DNA of 43,752 bases from contig NZ_NCST01000018.1 of NCBI RefSeq assembly GCF_002088975.1, forward strand, positions 1-43,752, written 5' to 3'. The position numbers and the translations under genes were made by a program. This document shows positions 32,492 to 40,561 of this stretch, in pieces; the first letter of the stretch is position 1, and every line of letters begins with the position of its first letter. The DNA comes from Henriciella aquimarina (lineage in GTDB: Bacteria > Pseudomonadota > Alphaproteobacteria > Caulobacterales > Hyphomonadaceae). The notes below the pieces were generated by a model. That model saw only the letters and a list, made by a program, of their open reading frames with translations. It was not told the origin of the DNA and ran no database searches.

Positions 32492-33853
32492 ATGCTCAGA
32501 CCGATTATCCTGTCTTCCTCGCTGCTCGTTCTCACCGCCTGCGCCTCGCTTGCGCCGGAGACGCCTGAGAGCGCGCATGCCATCGCGATGCCGGCCGCCT
32601 ATGACTATGCCGGCGAGGTCGAGGCGCTGGCCGCGCCGGAGCGCGAATGGTGGGACGGGTTCGAGACCGCCTCGCTCGACCAGCTGGTCAGCGAGGCGCT
32701 GGCCGCCAACCAGACGCTCGCGCAGGGCGTGGCCAATGTCGAAGCCGCCCGCGCCGCGCTGAAGGTCGCCAATGCCGCCTTCCTGCCGCAAGCGAGCGGC
32801 AGCCTGTCGGCCTCCAGCAACACCGAAGGCGACGGCCTCGACGATGTCGATGCCAGTGGGCGGCTCTCGGCCTCCTACCAGCTCGACCTGTTCGGTGCGA
32901 ATGCCGCAAGCCGCGAGGCCGCGCAGGCGAGCCTCGAAGCGACGATCTTCAGCCAGCGCGCGCTGGAACTGACCGTACAGTCGGACGTGGCGACGAACTA
33001 TTTTGCCCTGCTGGCCGCGCGTGAGCAGTTGGAGGTCGCCCGGCGCAACCTCGAAATCTCCGAGCGCATCTATGACATCGTCCAGGTGCGCTATGAGGCC
33101 GGTGCCATCTCTGGCTATGACGTCTCCGCGCAGGAAGCCCAGCTTGCCAATGCGCGCGCCCGCATCCCGCAGATCGAGGCGCAGATCACCGGCTTCGAGA
33201 CCGCGCTCGCCATCCTGACGGGCCGCGCCCCGCAGGGCTATGACGCACCGGAGGAGAACATCCTGTCGATCAGCCTGCCAGAGACCGACCCCGGCCTGCC
33301 CTCCGACCTGCTCCTGCGCCGGCCGGACCTGATGCAGGCCGAAGCGAGCCTTCGCGGCGCCAATGCCAATATCAAGGCGGCGCGGGCGGCCTACTTTCCG
33401 AGCATCGATCTGGGCGCCGGGGTCTCCAGCCTGCTGACGGGCGGGGGGGATCTTACCGGTTCGCTGTCGGCCTCGCTGGCGCAGACCATCTTTTCCGGCG
33501 GGCGGCTCGAAGGCCAGGTCGAAAGCGCCGAAGCGCGCCGGGATGCCCAGCTCGCAGGCTACCGCCAGGCCATTCTGGGGGCGCTGCGCGATGTCGATGT
33601 CAGCCTCAAATCGGTGGAGTCGAATGCCGTGCGGGAAGACCAGCTGCTGATCGCACGCGAGGCGGCCGGCGAGGCGCTGGAAGCTGTCGAACTGCGCTAC
33701 CGGGCCGGCACCGACGACCTGACAAGCTTGCTCACCGCCCAGCAGACCTATTTCGACGCCTCGAACACCTATGTTCAGGGCCGCCTCGACCGGCTGACCG
33801 CGGCGATCAATCTCTATGTCGCGCTTGGCGGCGGCTATGGACAGACGCCCTGA
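32492..33853 (+). CDS. Outer membrane factor lipoprotein (NodT/OprM type)
   Basis: This 453-residue protein is the outer-membrane channel for the preceding MacA-MacB pair, from which it is only 4 bases away. It has a lipoprotein signal peptide with lipobox LTA-C (Cys 17), then WWDGFETASLDQLVSEALAANQTLAQGVANVEAARAALKVANA and the two structural repeats of the OEP family. DLLLRRPDLMQAEASLRGANANIKAARAAYFPSIDLGA and the terminal QAILGALRDVDVSLKSVESN plus LRYRAGTDDLTSLLTAQQTYFDASN are classic NodT/OprM blocks. The set completes a tripartite exporter. Confidence 0.93.
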   Translation: MLRPIILSSSLLVLTACASLAPETPESAHAIAMPAAYDYAGEVEALAAPEREWWDGFETASLDQLVSEALAANQTLAQGVANVEAARAALKVANAAFLPQASGSLSASSNTEGDGLDDVDASGRLSASYQLDLFGANAASREAAQASLEATIFSQRALELTVQSDVATNYFALLAAREQLEVARRNLEISERIYDIVQVRYEAGAISGYDVSAQEAQLANARARIPQIEAQITGFETALAILTGRAPQGYDAPEENILSISLPETDPGLPSDLLLRRPDLMQAEASLRGANANIKAARAAYFPSIDLGAGVSSLLTGGGDLTGSLSASLAQTIFSGGRLEGQVESAEARRDAQLAGYRQAILGALRDVDVSLKSVESNAVREDQLLIAREAAGEALEAVELRYRAGTDDLTSLLTAQQTYFDASNTYVQGRLDRLTAAINLYVALGGGYGQTP

Positions 33854-33871
33854 CCGCCGGGGCGGGAGCGC

Positions 33872-34381
33872 CTAATTCGCGAAGCCGTCCCCGACCCCGA
33901 AGTCGCGCCGCGCCGAGACGATGCTGACGATCACGCCGACCAGGACGTCCATGAGCGACATCATCGTCAGCAGGAAGAAGGTCGAGGTCGCGAAATTGCC
34001 GATGGTCAGGAACATCACCAGGCAGAAGAGCAACACGCCCATCGACATGGCATGATTGACCATGGCGCTTGAGCGCGAGCTTGTCGCCTTCACGATCTCG
34101 AAGGAGAGCAGGACCAGCGAGACGAAGAGGATGAGGTCGCCGAGGCTGAGCGTCCAGCGCACCCCGGAAATCATCGGCATGCCGAAGATGATGCCGCGAA
34201 GCGCCGGTTCGATGGCCGGGCCGGTTTCTGTGTGCTGGCCACCGGCGAACCAGGTCATCAGGACATAGAAGCCCACCGGAAAGGCGAGCAGCGGTGTCAT
34301 CGTCTGCACCTTGCTGACAATTCCCATGCGGGATGCGGCGGATCTGCGGCCGGCCTGGGCGGACGGGCTTGGTATGGGCAT
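33872..34381 (-). CDS. Four-TM membrane protein, family not recognised
   Basis: The 169-residue product has about four membrane segments: LLAFPVGFYVLMTWF, LGDLILFVSLVLLSFEIV, MGVLLFCLVMFLTIGN and FFLLTMMSLMDVLVGVIVSI. The N terminus is cytoplasmic-like, with Ser/Pro/Arg. I could not place it in a named family. ATG 34381 is chosen because GGAGGAGG precedes it and it starts just 1 base past the stop of the upstream peptidase; a longer start at 34402 would overlap that gene. It is the last gene of the seven-gene operon and could be a membrane partner of the peptidases or a transport component, but this is a guess. Confidence 0.75.
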   Translation of the reverse strand: MPIPSPSAQAGRRSAASRMGIVSKVQTMTPLLAFPVGFYVLMTWFAGGQHTETGPAIEPALRGIIFGMPMISGVRWTLSLGDLILFVSLVLLSFEIVKATSSRSSAMVNHAMSMGVLLFCLVMFLTIGNFATSTFFLLTMMSLMDVLVGVIVSIVSARRDFGVGDGFAN

Positions 34382-34382
34382 G

Positions 34383-35363
34383 TCAGTATCCTCCTCCGGC
34401 ACCCGGACCGCGCAAGCGGTCGCGGATGGACTGTTTGGCCTTGCTGAGATGGTCTTCTAGGGCCGACGCGGCCGATTGGCGGGCCGTCTGAAGCTCGGCC
34501 TGCAGCGCGGGCGCGACGGTCTGCGCGGCGGCCTGCAGGAACTGGTCGGCCGAGGGGCCGCTGACCTGATAGGCGCGGTGCTCGGCAGTATTGCCGACGG
34601 CGAAGGGCTTCGGCGCGTTGGGGTAGACCGGCGCGCGCGTATAGTGATCGAGCACGGCGTAATCGATCCAGACATGGCCTTCGAGGCCCCAGTCGGCGCC
34701 CCAGGAATTGCGCACCAGGAAGGCGTTCTCGCGGTCGTCATAGCCGACGAGCAGCATGGCATGGCCGCTGTTCGCGCCTTCCCACTGGCCGTTCGCGGGC
34801 GGTTTCATCTGGCCGCTATGGCGCGCGTCGATGGCCATCATGCGCTTCGGCGTCGCCATGCCGAAGACGACCGGCAGGCCGCTGGCGAGCGCGTCCTTCA
34901 CCGGGTCGCCATGTTCGAGTTCGGCGAACTCGACGGCGCGGAAATTCTCGGCGGCCTTGTAGCAGTCACGGCCCGGTTCTTCCTCGACGAGGGCTTCCTG
35001 ATAGGGCCACATGGCTTCCGGGCAAACGCCCCAGCCGAGTACGGAGGCGAGCGCGATGCGGCGCGAGCAGCCCGGCTCGCCCAGCCGTCCGGCGAGCTTG
35101 CGGGCATTGTAATAGACGAACAGCCGCGACAGGTCGCGCAGCTCGCGGCCGGCGCGGATCTGGTGGTATTCGAGCGCGCCGACCACGGCATTCGCCACGC
35201 AGGAGCCGATCTTTTGCTGGTTCTCGACCGGCGAGCACTGGGCCCGCAGGTCCACGCTCGGGGGGCGGGTAATCTCGCCCACCTTGCTCAGCACGGGGAA
35301 GCTTGTGCCCGGTTCGTCGGGCAGGCAGCCGCCAATGGGGTAGCCTTCGAAAATCTCAAGCAT
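34383..35363 (-). CDS. Papain-like (C1) cysteine peptidase A, with GPGAGGGY tail
   Basis: This cysteine peptidase should cut peptide bonds using a Cys-His-Asn triad. The 326-residue product shows Gln49 (oxyanion hole) and Cys55 in QKIGSCVANA, His201 in SGHAMLLVGYDD, and Asn219 in VRNSWGADWG. No signal peptide, propeptide or membrane segment is evident. After the catalytic domain (about 35-245) come a helical, Ala/Gln-rich region and a final GPGAGGGY preceded by RDRLR. Peptidase B upstream is a clear paralogue, sharing long blocks such as LEYHQI, DLSRLF-YYNARKL and WPY. Substrate and cellular site are unknown; acting on a protein inside the same complex is possible. Confidence 0.88.
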   Translation of the reverse strand: MLEIFEGYPIGGCLPDEPGTSFPVLSKVGEITRPPSVDLRAQCSPVENQQKIGSCVANAVVGALEYHQIRAGRELRDLSRLFVYYNARKLAGRLGEPGCSRRIALASVLGWGVCPEAMWPYQEALVEEEPGRDCYKAAENFRAVEFAELEHGDPVKDALASGLPVVFGMATPKRMMAIDARHSGQMKPPANGQWEGANSGHAMLLVGYDDRENAFLVRNSWGADWGLEGHVWIDYAVLDHYTRAPVYPNAPKPFAVGNTAEHRAYQVSGPSADQFLQAAAQTVAPALQAELQTARQSAASALEDHLSKAKQSIRDRLRGPGAGGGY

Positions 35364-35461
35364 GCTGGCCCTCCCGCGGGATGCCGGGACAGGAAGCCGC
35401 CCTCAGGGTGGCCGCTCCCTGTCCACCGGCCCGCGAGCGTCCCCTCTCTCGCGATCTCGTC

Positions 35462-36544
35462 TCACTCGTCATAGCCGCCTCCCGCCCCCGGGCCGCGATG
35501 ATAGCCACCGCCAGCGCCCGGTCCCTGGTCGTATCCGCCGCCGGCGCCGGGTCCGCGATTGTAGCCGCCGCCCGCACCGGGACCCCGGTTATAGCCGCCA
35601 CCGGCGCCCGGACCGCGCAGGCGGTCGCGCAGGCTTTCTCGCGTGGCTTCGATATTGGCTTCGAGCTCGCCGCGGATATGCGCCTTCAGGGCATGGATCT
35701 GGTCCTGCACGGTGGGCGGCGCCTGCTCGACGGTGGCCTGAACGGCTTCCTCGGTCGAGGCGCCGGCCAGCTTGAAATATTGCGAGCGGTCGAGCGCGCC
35801 GATGGTCCAGAAGCCGAGCGGCTGCTTGTAATGGTCCATGACGCGGTAATCGATCCAGACATAGCCATTGAGCCCCCAGCCCGGCCCCCAGGAGTTGCGC
35901 ACCAGCCAGGCATTCTTGCGGTCGTCATAGCCGACGATCAGCATGGCATGGCCGCTACGGGCCGGTTCCCAGTTGCCGTCTTCCGGCGGCTTTACATGGC
36001 CGGTCTTGCGGGCGATGACCTGCAGGGCATGCGAGGGCACACCCATGCCGAAAATGATCGGCAGGCCGGAATAGAGCGCGATCTTGAGATCGAGGCCGTG
36101 CTGGACGCTGGCATATTGCAGCGCGGAGAAATGGCCCGCGCTCTGATAGGCTTCCTGAGAGGGCTCCTTGTCCCAGAGGAGCGGGTTGTAGGGCCAGACC
36201 GGTTCCGGGCAGGCGCCGAAGGCAAGATAGGACGCGACCGCCTGCGCCATGGAGCAGCCGGTGTCCTCATCGATCGAGCCCTTCAGCTTGCGGGCATTGT
36301 AATACATGAAGAGCCGCGACAGGTCCGTCATCGGCTGGCGGTGCAGGATCTGGTGGTATTCGAGCGCCCCGGCGACCGAGTTCGCCGTGCAGGAGCCGAT
36401 ATGGCCCTGGTCCTCGACCGGCGAGCACATGGGCGAGAGATCCACCGCGGGCGGCAGCTCGGGATGGGCAGACGCCGTCAGCGCCGGGGCCGGCTGGGTC
36501 GGGTCGGCCGGGATATAACCGCCAAGCTTGTATTTCTGACTCAT
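35462..36544 (-). CDS. Papain-like (C1) cysteine peptidase B, with five-copy GPGAGGGY tail
   Basis: This paralogue of peptidase A has the same triad: Gln46, Cys52 in GHIGSCTANS, His199 in SGHAMLIVGYDD, Asn217 in VRNSWGPGWG. The catalytic domain covers about residues 30-245 of 360. A helical linker with ELEANIEATRESLRDRLR then leads into five tandem decapeptides of the form GPGAGGGY plus two varying residues (311-360). There is no signal peptide or propeptide. It starts with MSQKYKLGGYIPADP. It lies 98 bases upstream of peptidase A and 40 bases after the kinase gene. Gly/Pro-rich tails like this could act as flexible tethers or assembly signals; no known sorting signal matches. Confidence 0.9.
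   Translation of the reverse strand: MSQKYKLGGYIPADPTQPAPALTASAHPELPPAVDLSPMCSPVEDQGHIGSCTANSVAGALEYHQILHRQPMTDLSRLFMYYNARKLKGSIDEDTGCSMAQAVASYLAFGACPEPVWPYNPLLWDKEPSQEAYQSAGHFSALQYASVQHGLDLKIALYSGLPIIFGMGVPSHALQVIARKTGHVKPPEDGNWEPARSGHAMLIVGYDDRKNAWLVRNSWGPGWGLNGYVWIDYRVMDHYKQPLGFWTIGALDRSQYFKLAGASTEEAVQATVEQAPPTVQDQIHALKAHIRGELEANIEATRESLRDRLRGPGAGGGYNRGPGAGGGYNRGPGAGGGYDQGPGAGGGYHRGPGAGGGYDE
35465..35614 (-). repeat. Five tandem 30-base repeats encoding GPGAGGGY decapeptides
   Basis: The last 50 codons of peptidase B are five 30-base units. The protein units are nearly identical (only residues 9 and 10 vary among N/D/H and R/Q/E), while the DNA units differ at many third-codon bases. That pattern suggests the peptide is being kept by selection rather than that the array is a fresh DNA duplication. 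Peptidase A ends in a single copy. Confidence 0.93.
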
Positions 36545-36584
36545 GCTGGCCTCCTCGGGCGCGATGGGAAGGGGGTGGGCCGCG

Positions 36585-37808
36585 CTACTGGCATATGACG
36601 TTCCCGTAGGCGTCGTAGTAGCAATTGCCGCTGCCGGTCTCTTCGGCCAGCCCGCCGAAAACCGCGATCAGGACGACGATGGCGATCACCGCCCAGCCCC
36701 ATTTCGGAATGGTGCGGAAGACGCGGCCATAGGCGTTCTTCAGGTCCTGCTGGGCTTCCCTGTATTCGCGCTTGCGCTCGTCGGGGCCGGCATTCCGGCG
36801 CAGGCTGGTGTTGAAGCCCTCGATCATCGCCTCGCGATAGTCGGCGGCTGTTTGGGGGCGCAGGTTCCGATTGGTCGACAGCCCCCGCTCGATCAGCTTG
36901 TCGATGGCGGGCGGCACGTCGGAGCGTCCGTCGGAGGGCGGCGACCAGTGACCGGTCGGCAGCACGCCGACGATCAGCTCGTAGAAGATCTTCGAGACCG
37001 AATAGAGGTCGGCGGCGGCATTCGCGGCGTTTGCATTGCGGATCTGCTCGGGCGCCATGTACAGCTGCGTGCCGAGCCCGGTGCCCGTGCCATCGTCTGA
37101 TTTCTGCGTGGTGGCGAGCGCGATGCCGAAATCGACGATCTTGACCTGGGCGTCCTGTGCCGTGGGCTCGCCCAGCAGCATGATGTTCTCGGGCTTGAGG
37201 TCGCGGTGGATCACGCCAGCAGCATGGGCGGCTTCGAGCCCGTTCAGCACTTCCTTGACGATCTGGCCGGCGATCCGGGCGGGCACCTCCTCATTGCGCG
37301 ACATCTTCTCGGTGCGCCAGATGTGGAGCGGCTTGCCCTCGATATATTCCATGGCGATGTAGGGCGCGCCCTGCCAGACGCCGATATCATAGGTCTTCAC
37401 CACGTTCGGGTGAGAGATGGTCCGCGTCGTCTTGCCTTCCTCGATGAGGCGCTGGACGGCCCTTTCGCTGGAGACCTGGCCGGAGGGGATCACCTTCAGC
37501 GCCACCGGGGTATCGGTGACCGTCTCGATGGCCTTGTAGACCATGCCCATGCCGCCGGCGCCGATCATGCGCTCGATGCGGTACTTGCCGGCGACCATGG
37601 TGCCGGGCGCCATACCGGTCGGGGCGGGAGCGTAATCGCCGCCGGTCATGTCATCCCTGCCAGGCGCGACGGTCTCCAGGCCGGAGACGGTCCGCAGGGC
37701 GGCGACGGTTTCGACTTCGGTCTCGATGTCTTCCACGGCTGTGCCGCAGGCCGCACAGAAGCGGGCATTGTCGGGCAGTTCGGTCTGGCAGGCAGAGCAT
37801 CTCAGCAT
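36585..37808 (-). CDS. Membrane Ser/Thr protein kinase with N-terminal zinc ribbon
   Basis: This Hanks-type kinase phosphorylates Ser/Thr on target proteins. The 407-residue product has a zinc ribbon at the start (C4, C7, C18, C21), then a kinase domain about 75-335 with glycine loop GAGGMGMV, VALK (Lys 105), HRDLKPEN (201-208), DFG (227-229) and APEQ (252-255). All key catalytic residues are present. After a charged helical region (about 335-368) comes one membrane helix (about 371-387) and a short tail with two cysteines (NCYYDAYGNVICQ). The FHA gene is 11 bases upstream, and FHA domains bind phospho-Thr, so the pair probably works together. Confidence 0.95.
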   Translation of the reverse strand: MLRCSACQTELPDNARFCAACGTAVEDIETEVETVAALRTVSGLETVAPGRDDMTGGDYAPAPTGMAPGTMVAGKYRIERMIGAGGMGMVYKAIETVTDTPVALKVIPSGQVSSERAVQRLIEEGKTTRTISHPNVVKTYDIGVWQGAPYIAMEYIEGKPLHIWRTEKMSRNEEVPARIAGQIVKEVLNGLEAAHAAGVIHRDLKPENIMLLGEPTAQDAQVKIVDFGIALATTQKSDDGTGTGLGTQLYMAPEQIRNANAANAAADLYSVSKIFYELIVGVLPTGHWSPPSDGRSDVPPAIDKLIERGLSTNRNLRPQTAADYREAMIEGFNTSLRRNAGPDERKREYREAQQDLKNAYGRVFRTIPKWGWAVIAIVVLIAVFGGLAEETGSGNCYYDAYGNVICQ

Positions 37809-37819
37809 GATCTCGCTCC

Positions 37820-38962
37820 TCAGGCGCGGCAGGTCCGGGTCAGAAGGATGCGCGTCACATCCTCCCGCTCGGCTTCGAAATTGACGGTGACGGTCAGCGC
37901 GTCCGGGCTCTTGCGCAGCGGCGAGATCACCGCCCCGTCCTCGAGCAGGACGCTCTTGGTGCGGCCATAGGCATCGCCATTGACCCTCAGCCCGAACTGG
38001 CTCTCCACGCGCAGCATCAGGCGCCCGGATTCGGGATAGATGGAGAAGTGCTGGCGCGAGATGGAGCCGGTCAGCGGCGACAGGGCGCCGTCTGCCTGGC
38101 TGACCAGAAGCCGGGCATCATTGCCCTCCTGGTCATGGCCGACCGCATTGCGCCCGAAATAGAGGATGCCGGAGGGATCGAGGATCGGCCCGTCGGCCGG
38201 GCAGTCGCCCTCGGCAAAGCCGCGCCAGGCGAAGCTGACGGCGCGCGGCACCCGCAGCCCGTTGTCATAGCCGCGCCGGCCGAGCCGGGTTTCGTCCTGG
38301 TCGGCGCGGTTGAGCTTCAGCGGGATGGGCCGGGCATGGGTGTCCTGACCGGCGGCGCGCTCCTGTTCGATACGTGTCGGATTGTAGACGGTGAGGCCGG
38401 CGCCGATCTGGTCGGCGGTGACATTGATGTTGGTGACGGGGCCGTTCGGGTCCTTGCTCTCGACCGGGAAGATGATCGAGCTGGTCAGGACGAAGGCTTC
38501 TTCGCGCCAGTGATAGCGGGACGCGATGGCAAGCCGCAGGTCGACCTGGTGAACCCCGGCATGGTCGAGCACCTCGGTGCGCACCGCGACATTGGCCGAG
38601 CGCCCGGAATCGAGCCGCTCGAACGACAGCGGCAGCTCGCGCCAGCCGGCATCGTCCTCTTTTACCCAGAGGCCCGTCACGAAAAGCGGGCGGCCGATCC
38701 CGGCGGCATTGCGGATGACGAGCGGCAGGGCAAGCTTGCCGCCTTCGCGCACCGTGCTCGCTGCGCCCGCATCGAGATAAAGTTCCGGCTGGATGCAGAC
38801 CGGGCACATGCCCGACCGGTCGATCACCGAGTGGCATTCCTGCGCGGCCATGCACCAGATCAGCGGCTTGCCGCAATCGCCGCAGAACCCGGCTTCGGGT
38901 GTCTGGGCCGAGCGGGCGCAGCAATCCTGCGGGCGGGCGAGGGAAGGGGCCTGAAGGCTCAT
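37820..38962 (-). CDS. FHA-domain protein with Cys-rich N terminus
   Basis: The C-terminal part (about 267-360 of 380) fits a forkhead-associated, phospho-threonine-binding domain: FGR at 269-271, S-ISRQH at 300-305 and GLRVNG at 324-329, the residues that normally contact phosphate and peptide. The N-terminal 60 residues hold eight cysteines in CxxC-type spacings (C27, C30, C53 and C56 among them), consistent with a zinc ribbon. The middle is beta-rich (residues about 75-165) and unassigned. It has no signal peptide or TM segment. It lies 4 bases after the SPFH gene and before the kinase gene. Role inferred: phospho-dependent adaptor for the kinase. Confidence 0.8.
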   Translation of the reverse strand: MSLQAPSLARPQDCCARSAQTPEAGFCGDCGKPLIWCMAAQECHSVIDRSGMCPVCIQPELYLDAGAASTVREGGKLALPLVIRNAAGIGRPLFVTGLWVKEDDAGWRELPLSFERLDSGRSANVAVRTEVLDHAGVHQVDLRLAIASRYHWREEAFVLTSSIIFPVESKDPNGPVTNINVTADQIGAGLTVYNPTRIEQERAAGQDTHARPIPLKLNRADQDETRLGRRGYDNGLRVPRAVSFAWRGFAEGDCPADGPILDPSGILYFGRNAVGHDQEGNDARLLVSQADGALSPLTGSISRQHFSIYPESGRLMLRVESQFGLRVNGDAYGRTKSVLLEDGAVISPLRKSPDALTVTVNFEAEREDVTRILLTRTCRA

Positions 38963-38966
38963 CGTG

Positions 38967-40559
38967 TCAGGTCCTGAGCTTGTGCCCGCATTTCATGCAG
39001 AACTTGGAGGTGGCCGGCGCCGCCGTGCTGCACTTCGGGCAGTCGATGGTCTGGATTTCGGCCTGTGGCTGGCCGGTGGCGGCCGCCTCGGGGAGAGGTT
39101 TGCCGCCCGCCCCGGCGGCCACGCCGACCGCGCCGCGCATGGCGATGTCGGACATGGTGCGGGCCTGGTCCTCGGTGCGGATCTCGCGCGCCTGCGCGGC
39201 CTCGACCATTTCGCGCATGAGGGCCATGCTCTGCTCATTGGAAGAGGCTTCGGCGCGGGCGCGTTCGGCCAGCACCATCGCGACATCCGGCGACAGCCCG
39301 GCATCGAGCGCCAGGATCTGCTCGGCGCTCATGCCCTTCTTGTGGATCAGGATTTCCTTTTGGCCGTCCAGCTCCTGCTGGCGGTCGAGGCGCTTGATCT
39401 CGGCACGGACGCGCTCACCGCGCAGCTCGATCTCCTGCAGTTCGGAGATGTGTTCGCGCTGCTGCTTCTGGGCGAGGGCGGAGACTTCCAGCTCGCTGAA
39501 TGCGCCGGACTTCTTCATCTCCTGCATGTGGGTTTCGCGCAGGGCCGACATGTCGGTGTCGATCTTCAGCTGCTCCTGCTGGATGCGCATCAGCTCGGTC
39601 TCGTTGCGCGCGGTCGCCAGCTGGTTCTCGAAGGTCGCCTTGCGCTCCTTTTCGAGGAAGGCGACCTGGTGGTCGAGCTCTTCCAGCTCCTGGCGGCGCT
39701 TGGCGTTCTCGCGCGCATCGATGAACTCGATCTCGCTGTTGAGCGCCATGTGCTTGAGCTCGTCCTCACTGGCATTCTGCAGCTTGGCGAGTTCGGTCCT
39801 GGAGCGGATCTCGAATTCCGTCGCATCGTTGATGAGTTCGGCCTGGCGCTTGGCCATCTCGATCTGGAACTCGACTTCCTTCTGCCTGCGTTCGGCGTCG
39901 GCGCGAGCCTGTTCGGCGGCTTCCTCGGCATTCTGCGCCCACTCGATGGAGGTCGAGCGGATGATCAGGCCGAGGTCGCCGACGACGCGTTCGACCTCTT
40001 TCATCATGTCGGCCTGGAGCTTGTCCTGCAGGCCGGTATCGCCACGGATGTCGGCGGCATCGACGCGCCCGATGGCAGCCTCGAAGACGCGGTCGGAGAA
40101 GTGCGGGCGGATCCGGTCCAGCACATCGGCCTTGGCGAGTGCCTTGCGGCCGAGATCGTTGGCGTCGCCCGGCGCGCGGTCGACGCCGTGCATCATGCCG
40201 AGAATGTTGGACGGCTTGTCGGTATTGACCTGCACTTCCAGCGTCACCACTCCGGTCACCTCGACCTTGTCGCGGCTGGTCGCCCGCAGCACCGTTTGCA
40301 GCTGGAAGGGCTTCAGGTCGGCAATCATCATCGAGATGTGGGTGGAGCCGCCAATCAGGCTCTTCATCCGGTCGACCAGTCCGCCGACGGAGAAGTGGCC
40401 GCCCTTGAAGGCATCGACCAGTTCGCCGTTCTTGAACAGCAGCGCGGCATAGTCGGGCGGCACGGCGAAGCGCTTCTCGAAGAAGGCCTTGAATTCGCTC
40501 TGGCGCATGAATTCGGCGAGCATGCGCGGATCGCTGAGAACAATCGGTTCGGAAGCCAT
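38967..40559 (-). CDS. SPFH/band 7-like protein with long coiled coil and C-terminal zinc ribbon
   Basis: The 530-residue protein looks like an SPFH-type scaffold. Residues about 35-205 form a beta/alpha domain (DYAALLFKNGELVDAF, FQLQTVLRATSRDKVEVTGVVTLEVQVN, then VGDLGLIIRSTSIEW). Residues about 208-430 are a very charged coiled coil rich in Glu, Arg and Gln. The end has a zinc ribbon (C507, C510, C521, C524). No membrane segment is visible, so it would lean on a membrane protein; the three-TM protein is encoded 2 bases upstream. SPFH proteins with zinc ribbons occur in bacteria such as Bacillus YdjI-type proteins. ATG 40559 has GGGAG in front and is preferred over 40574, which would overlap the upstream stop. 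Confidence 0.78.
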   Translation of the reverse strand: MASEPIVLSDPRMLAEFMRQSEFKAFFEKRFAVPPDYAALLFKNGELVDAFKGGHFSVGGLVDRMKSLIGGSTHISMMIADLKPFQLQTVLRATSRDKVEVTGVVTLEVQVNTDKPSNILGMMHGVDRAPGDANDLGRKALAKADVLDRIRPHFSDRVFEAAIGRVDAADIRGDTGLQDKLQADMMKEVERVVGDLGLIIRSTSIEWAQNAEEAAEQARADAERRQKEVEFQIEMAKRQAELINDATEFEIRSRTELAKLQNASEDELKHMALNSEIEFIDARENAKRRQELEELDHQVAFLEKERKATFENQLATARNETELMRIQQEQLKIDTDMSALRETHMQEMKKSGAFSELEVSALAQKQQREHISELQEIELRGERVRAEIKRLDRQQELDGQKEILIHKKGMSAEQILALDAGLSPDVAMVLAERARAEASSNEQSMALMREMVEAAQAREIRTEDQARTMSDIAMRGAVGVAAGAGGKPLPEAAATGQPQAEIQTIDCPKCSTAAPATSKFCMKCGHKLRT

Positions 40560-40561
40560 GA

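Noticed and set aside
35465-35614. CRISPR-like array
   Set aside because: The 30-base repeats are in frame within a peptidase gene, have no spacers, and encode a regular peptide.
35303-36598. 431-codon plus-strand open frame across the peptidase genes
   Set aside because: Antisense to peptidase B, which has a full catalytic triad; the reverse reading shows no fold and comes from codon bias.
36585-38962. Type VI secretion regulatory kinase/FHA pair
   Set aside because: A kinase and FHA protein also regulate type VI secretion, but no Tss, Hcp or VgrG gene is in the window.
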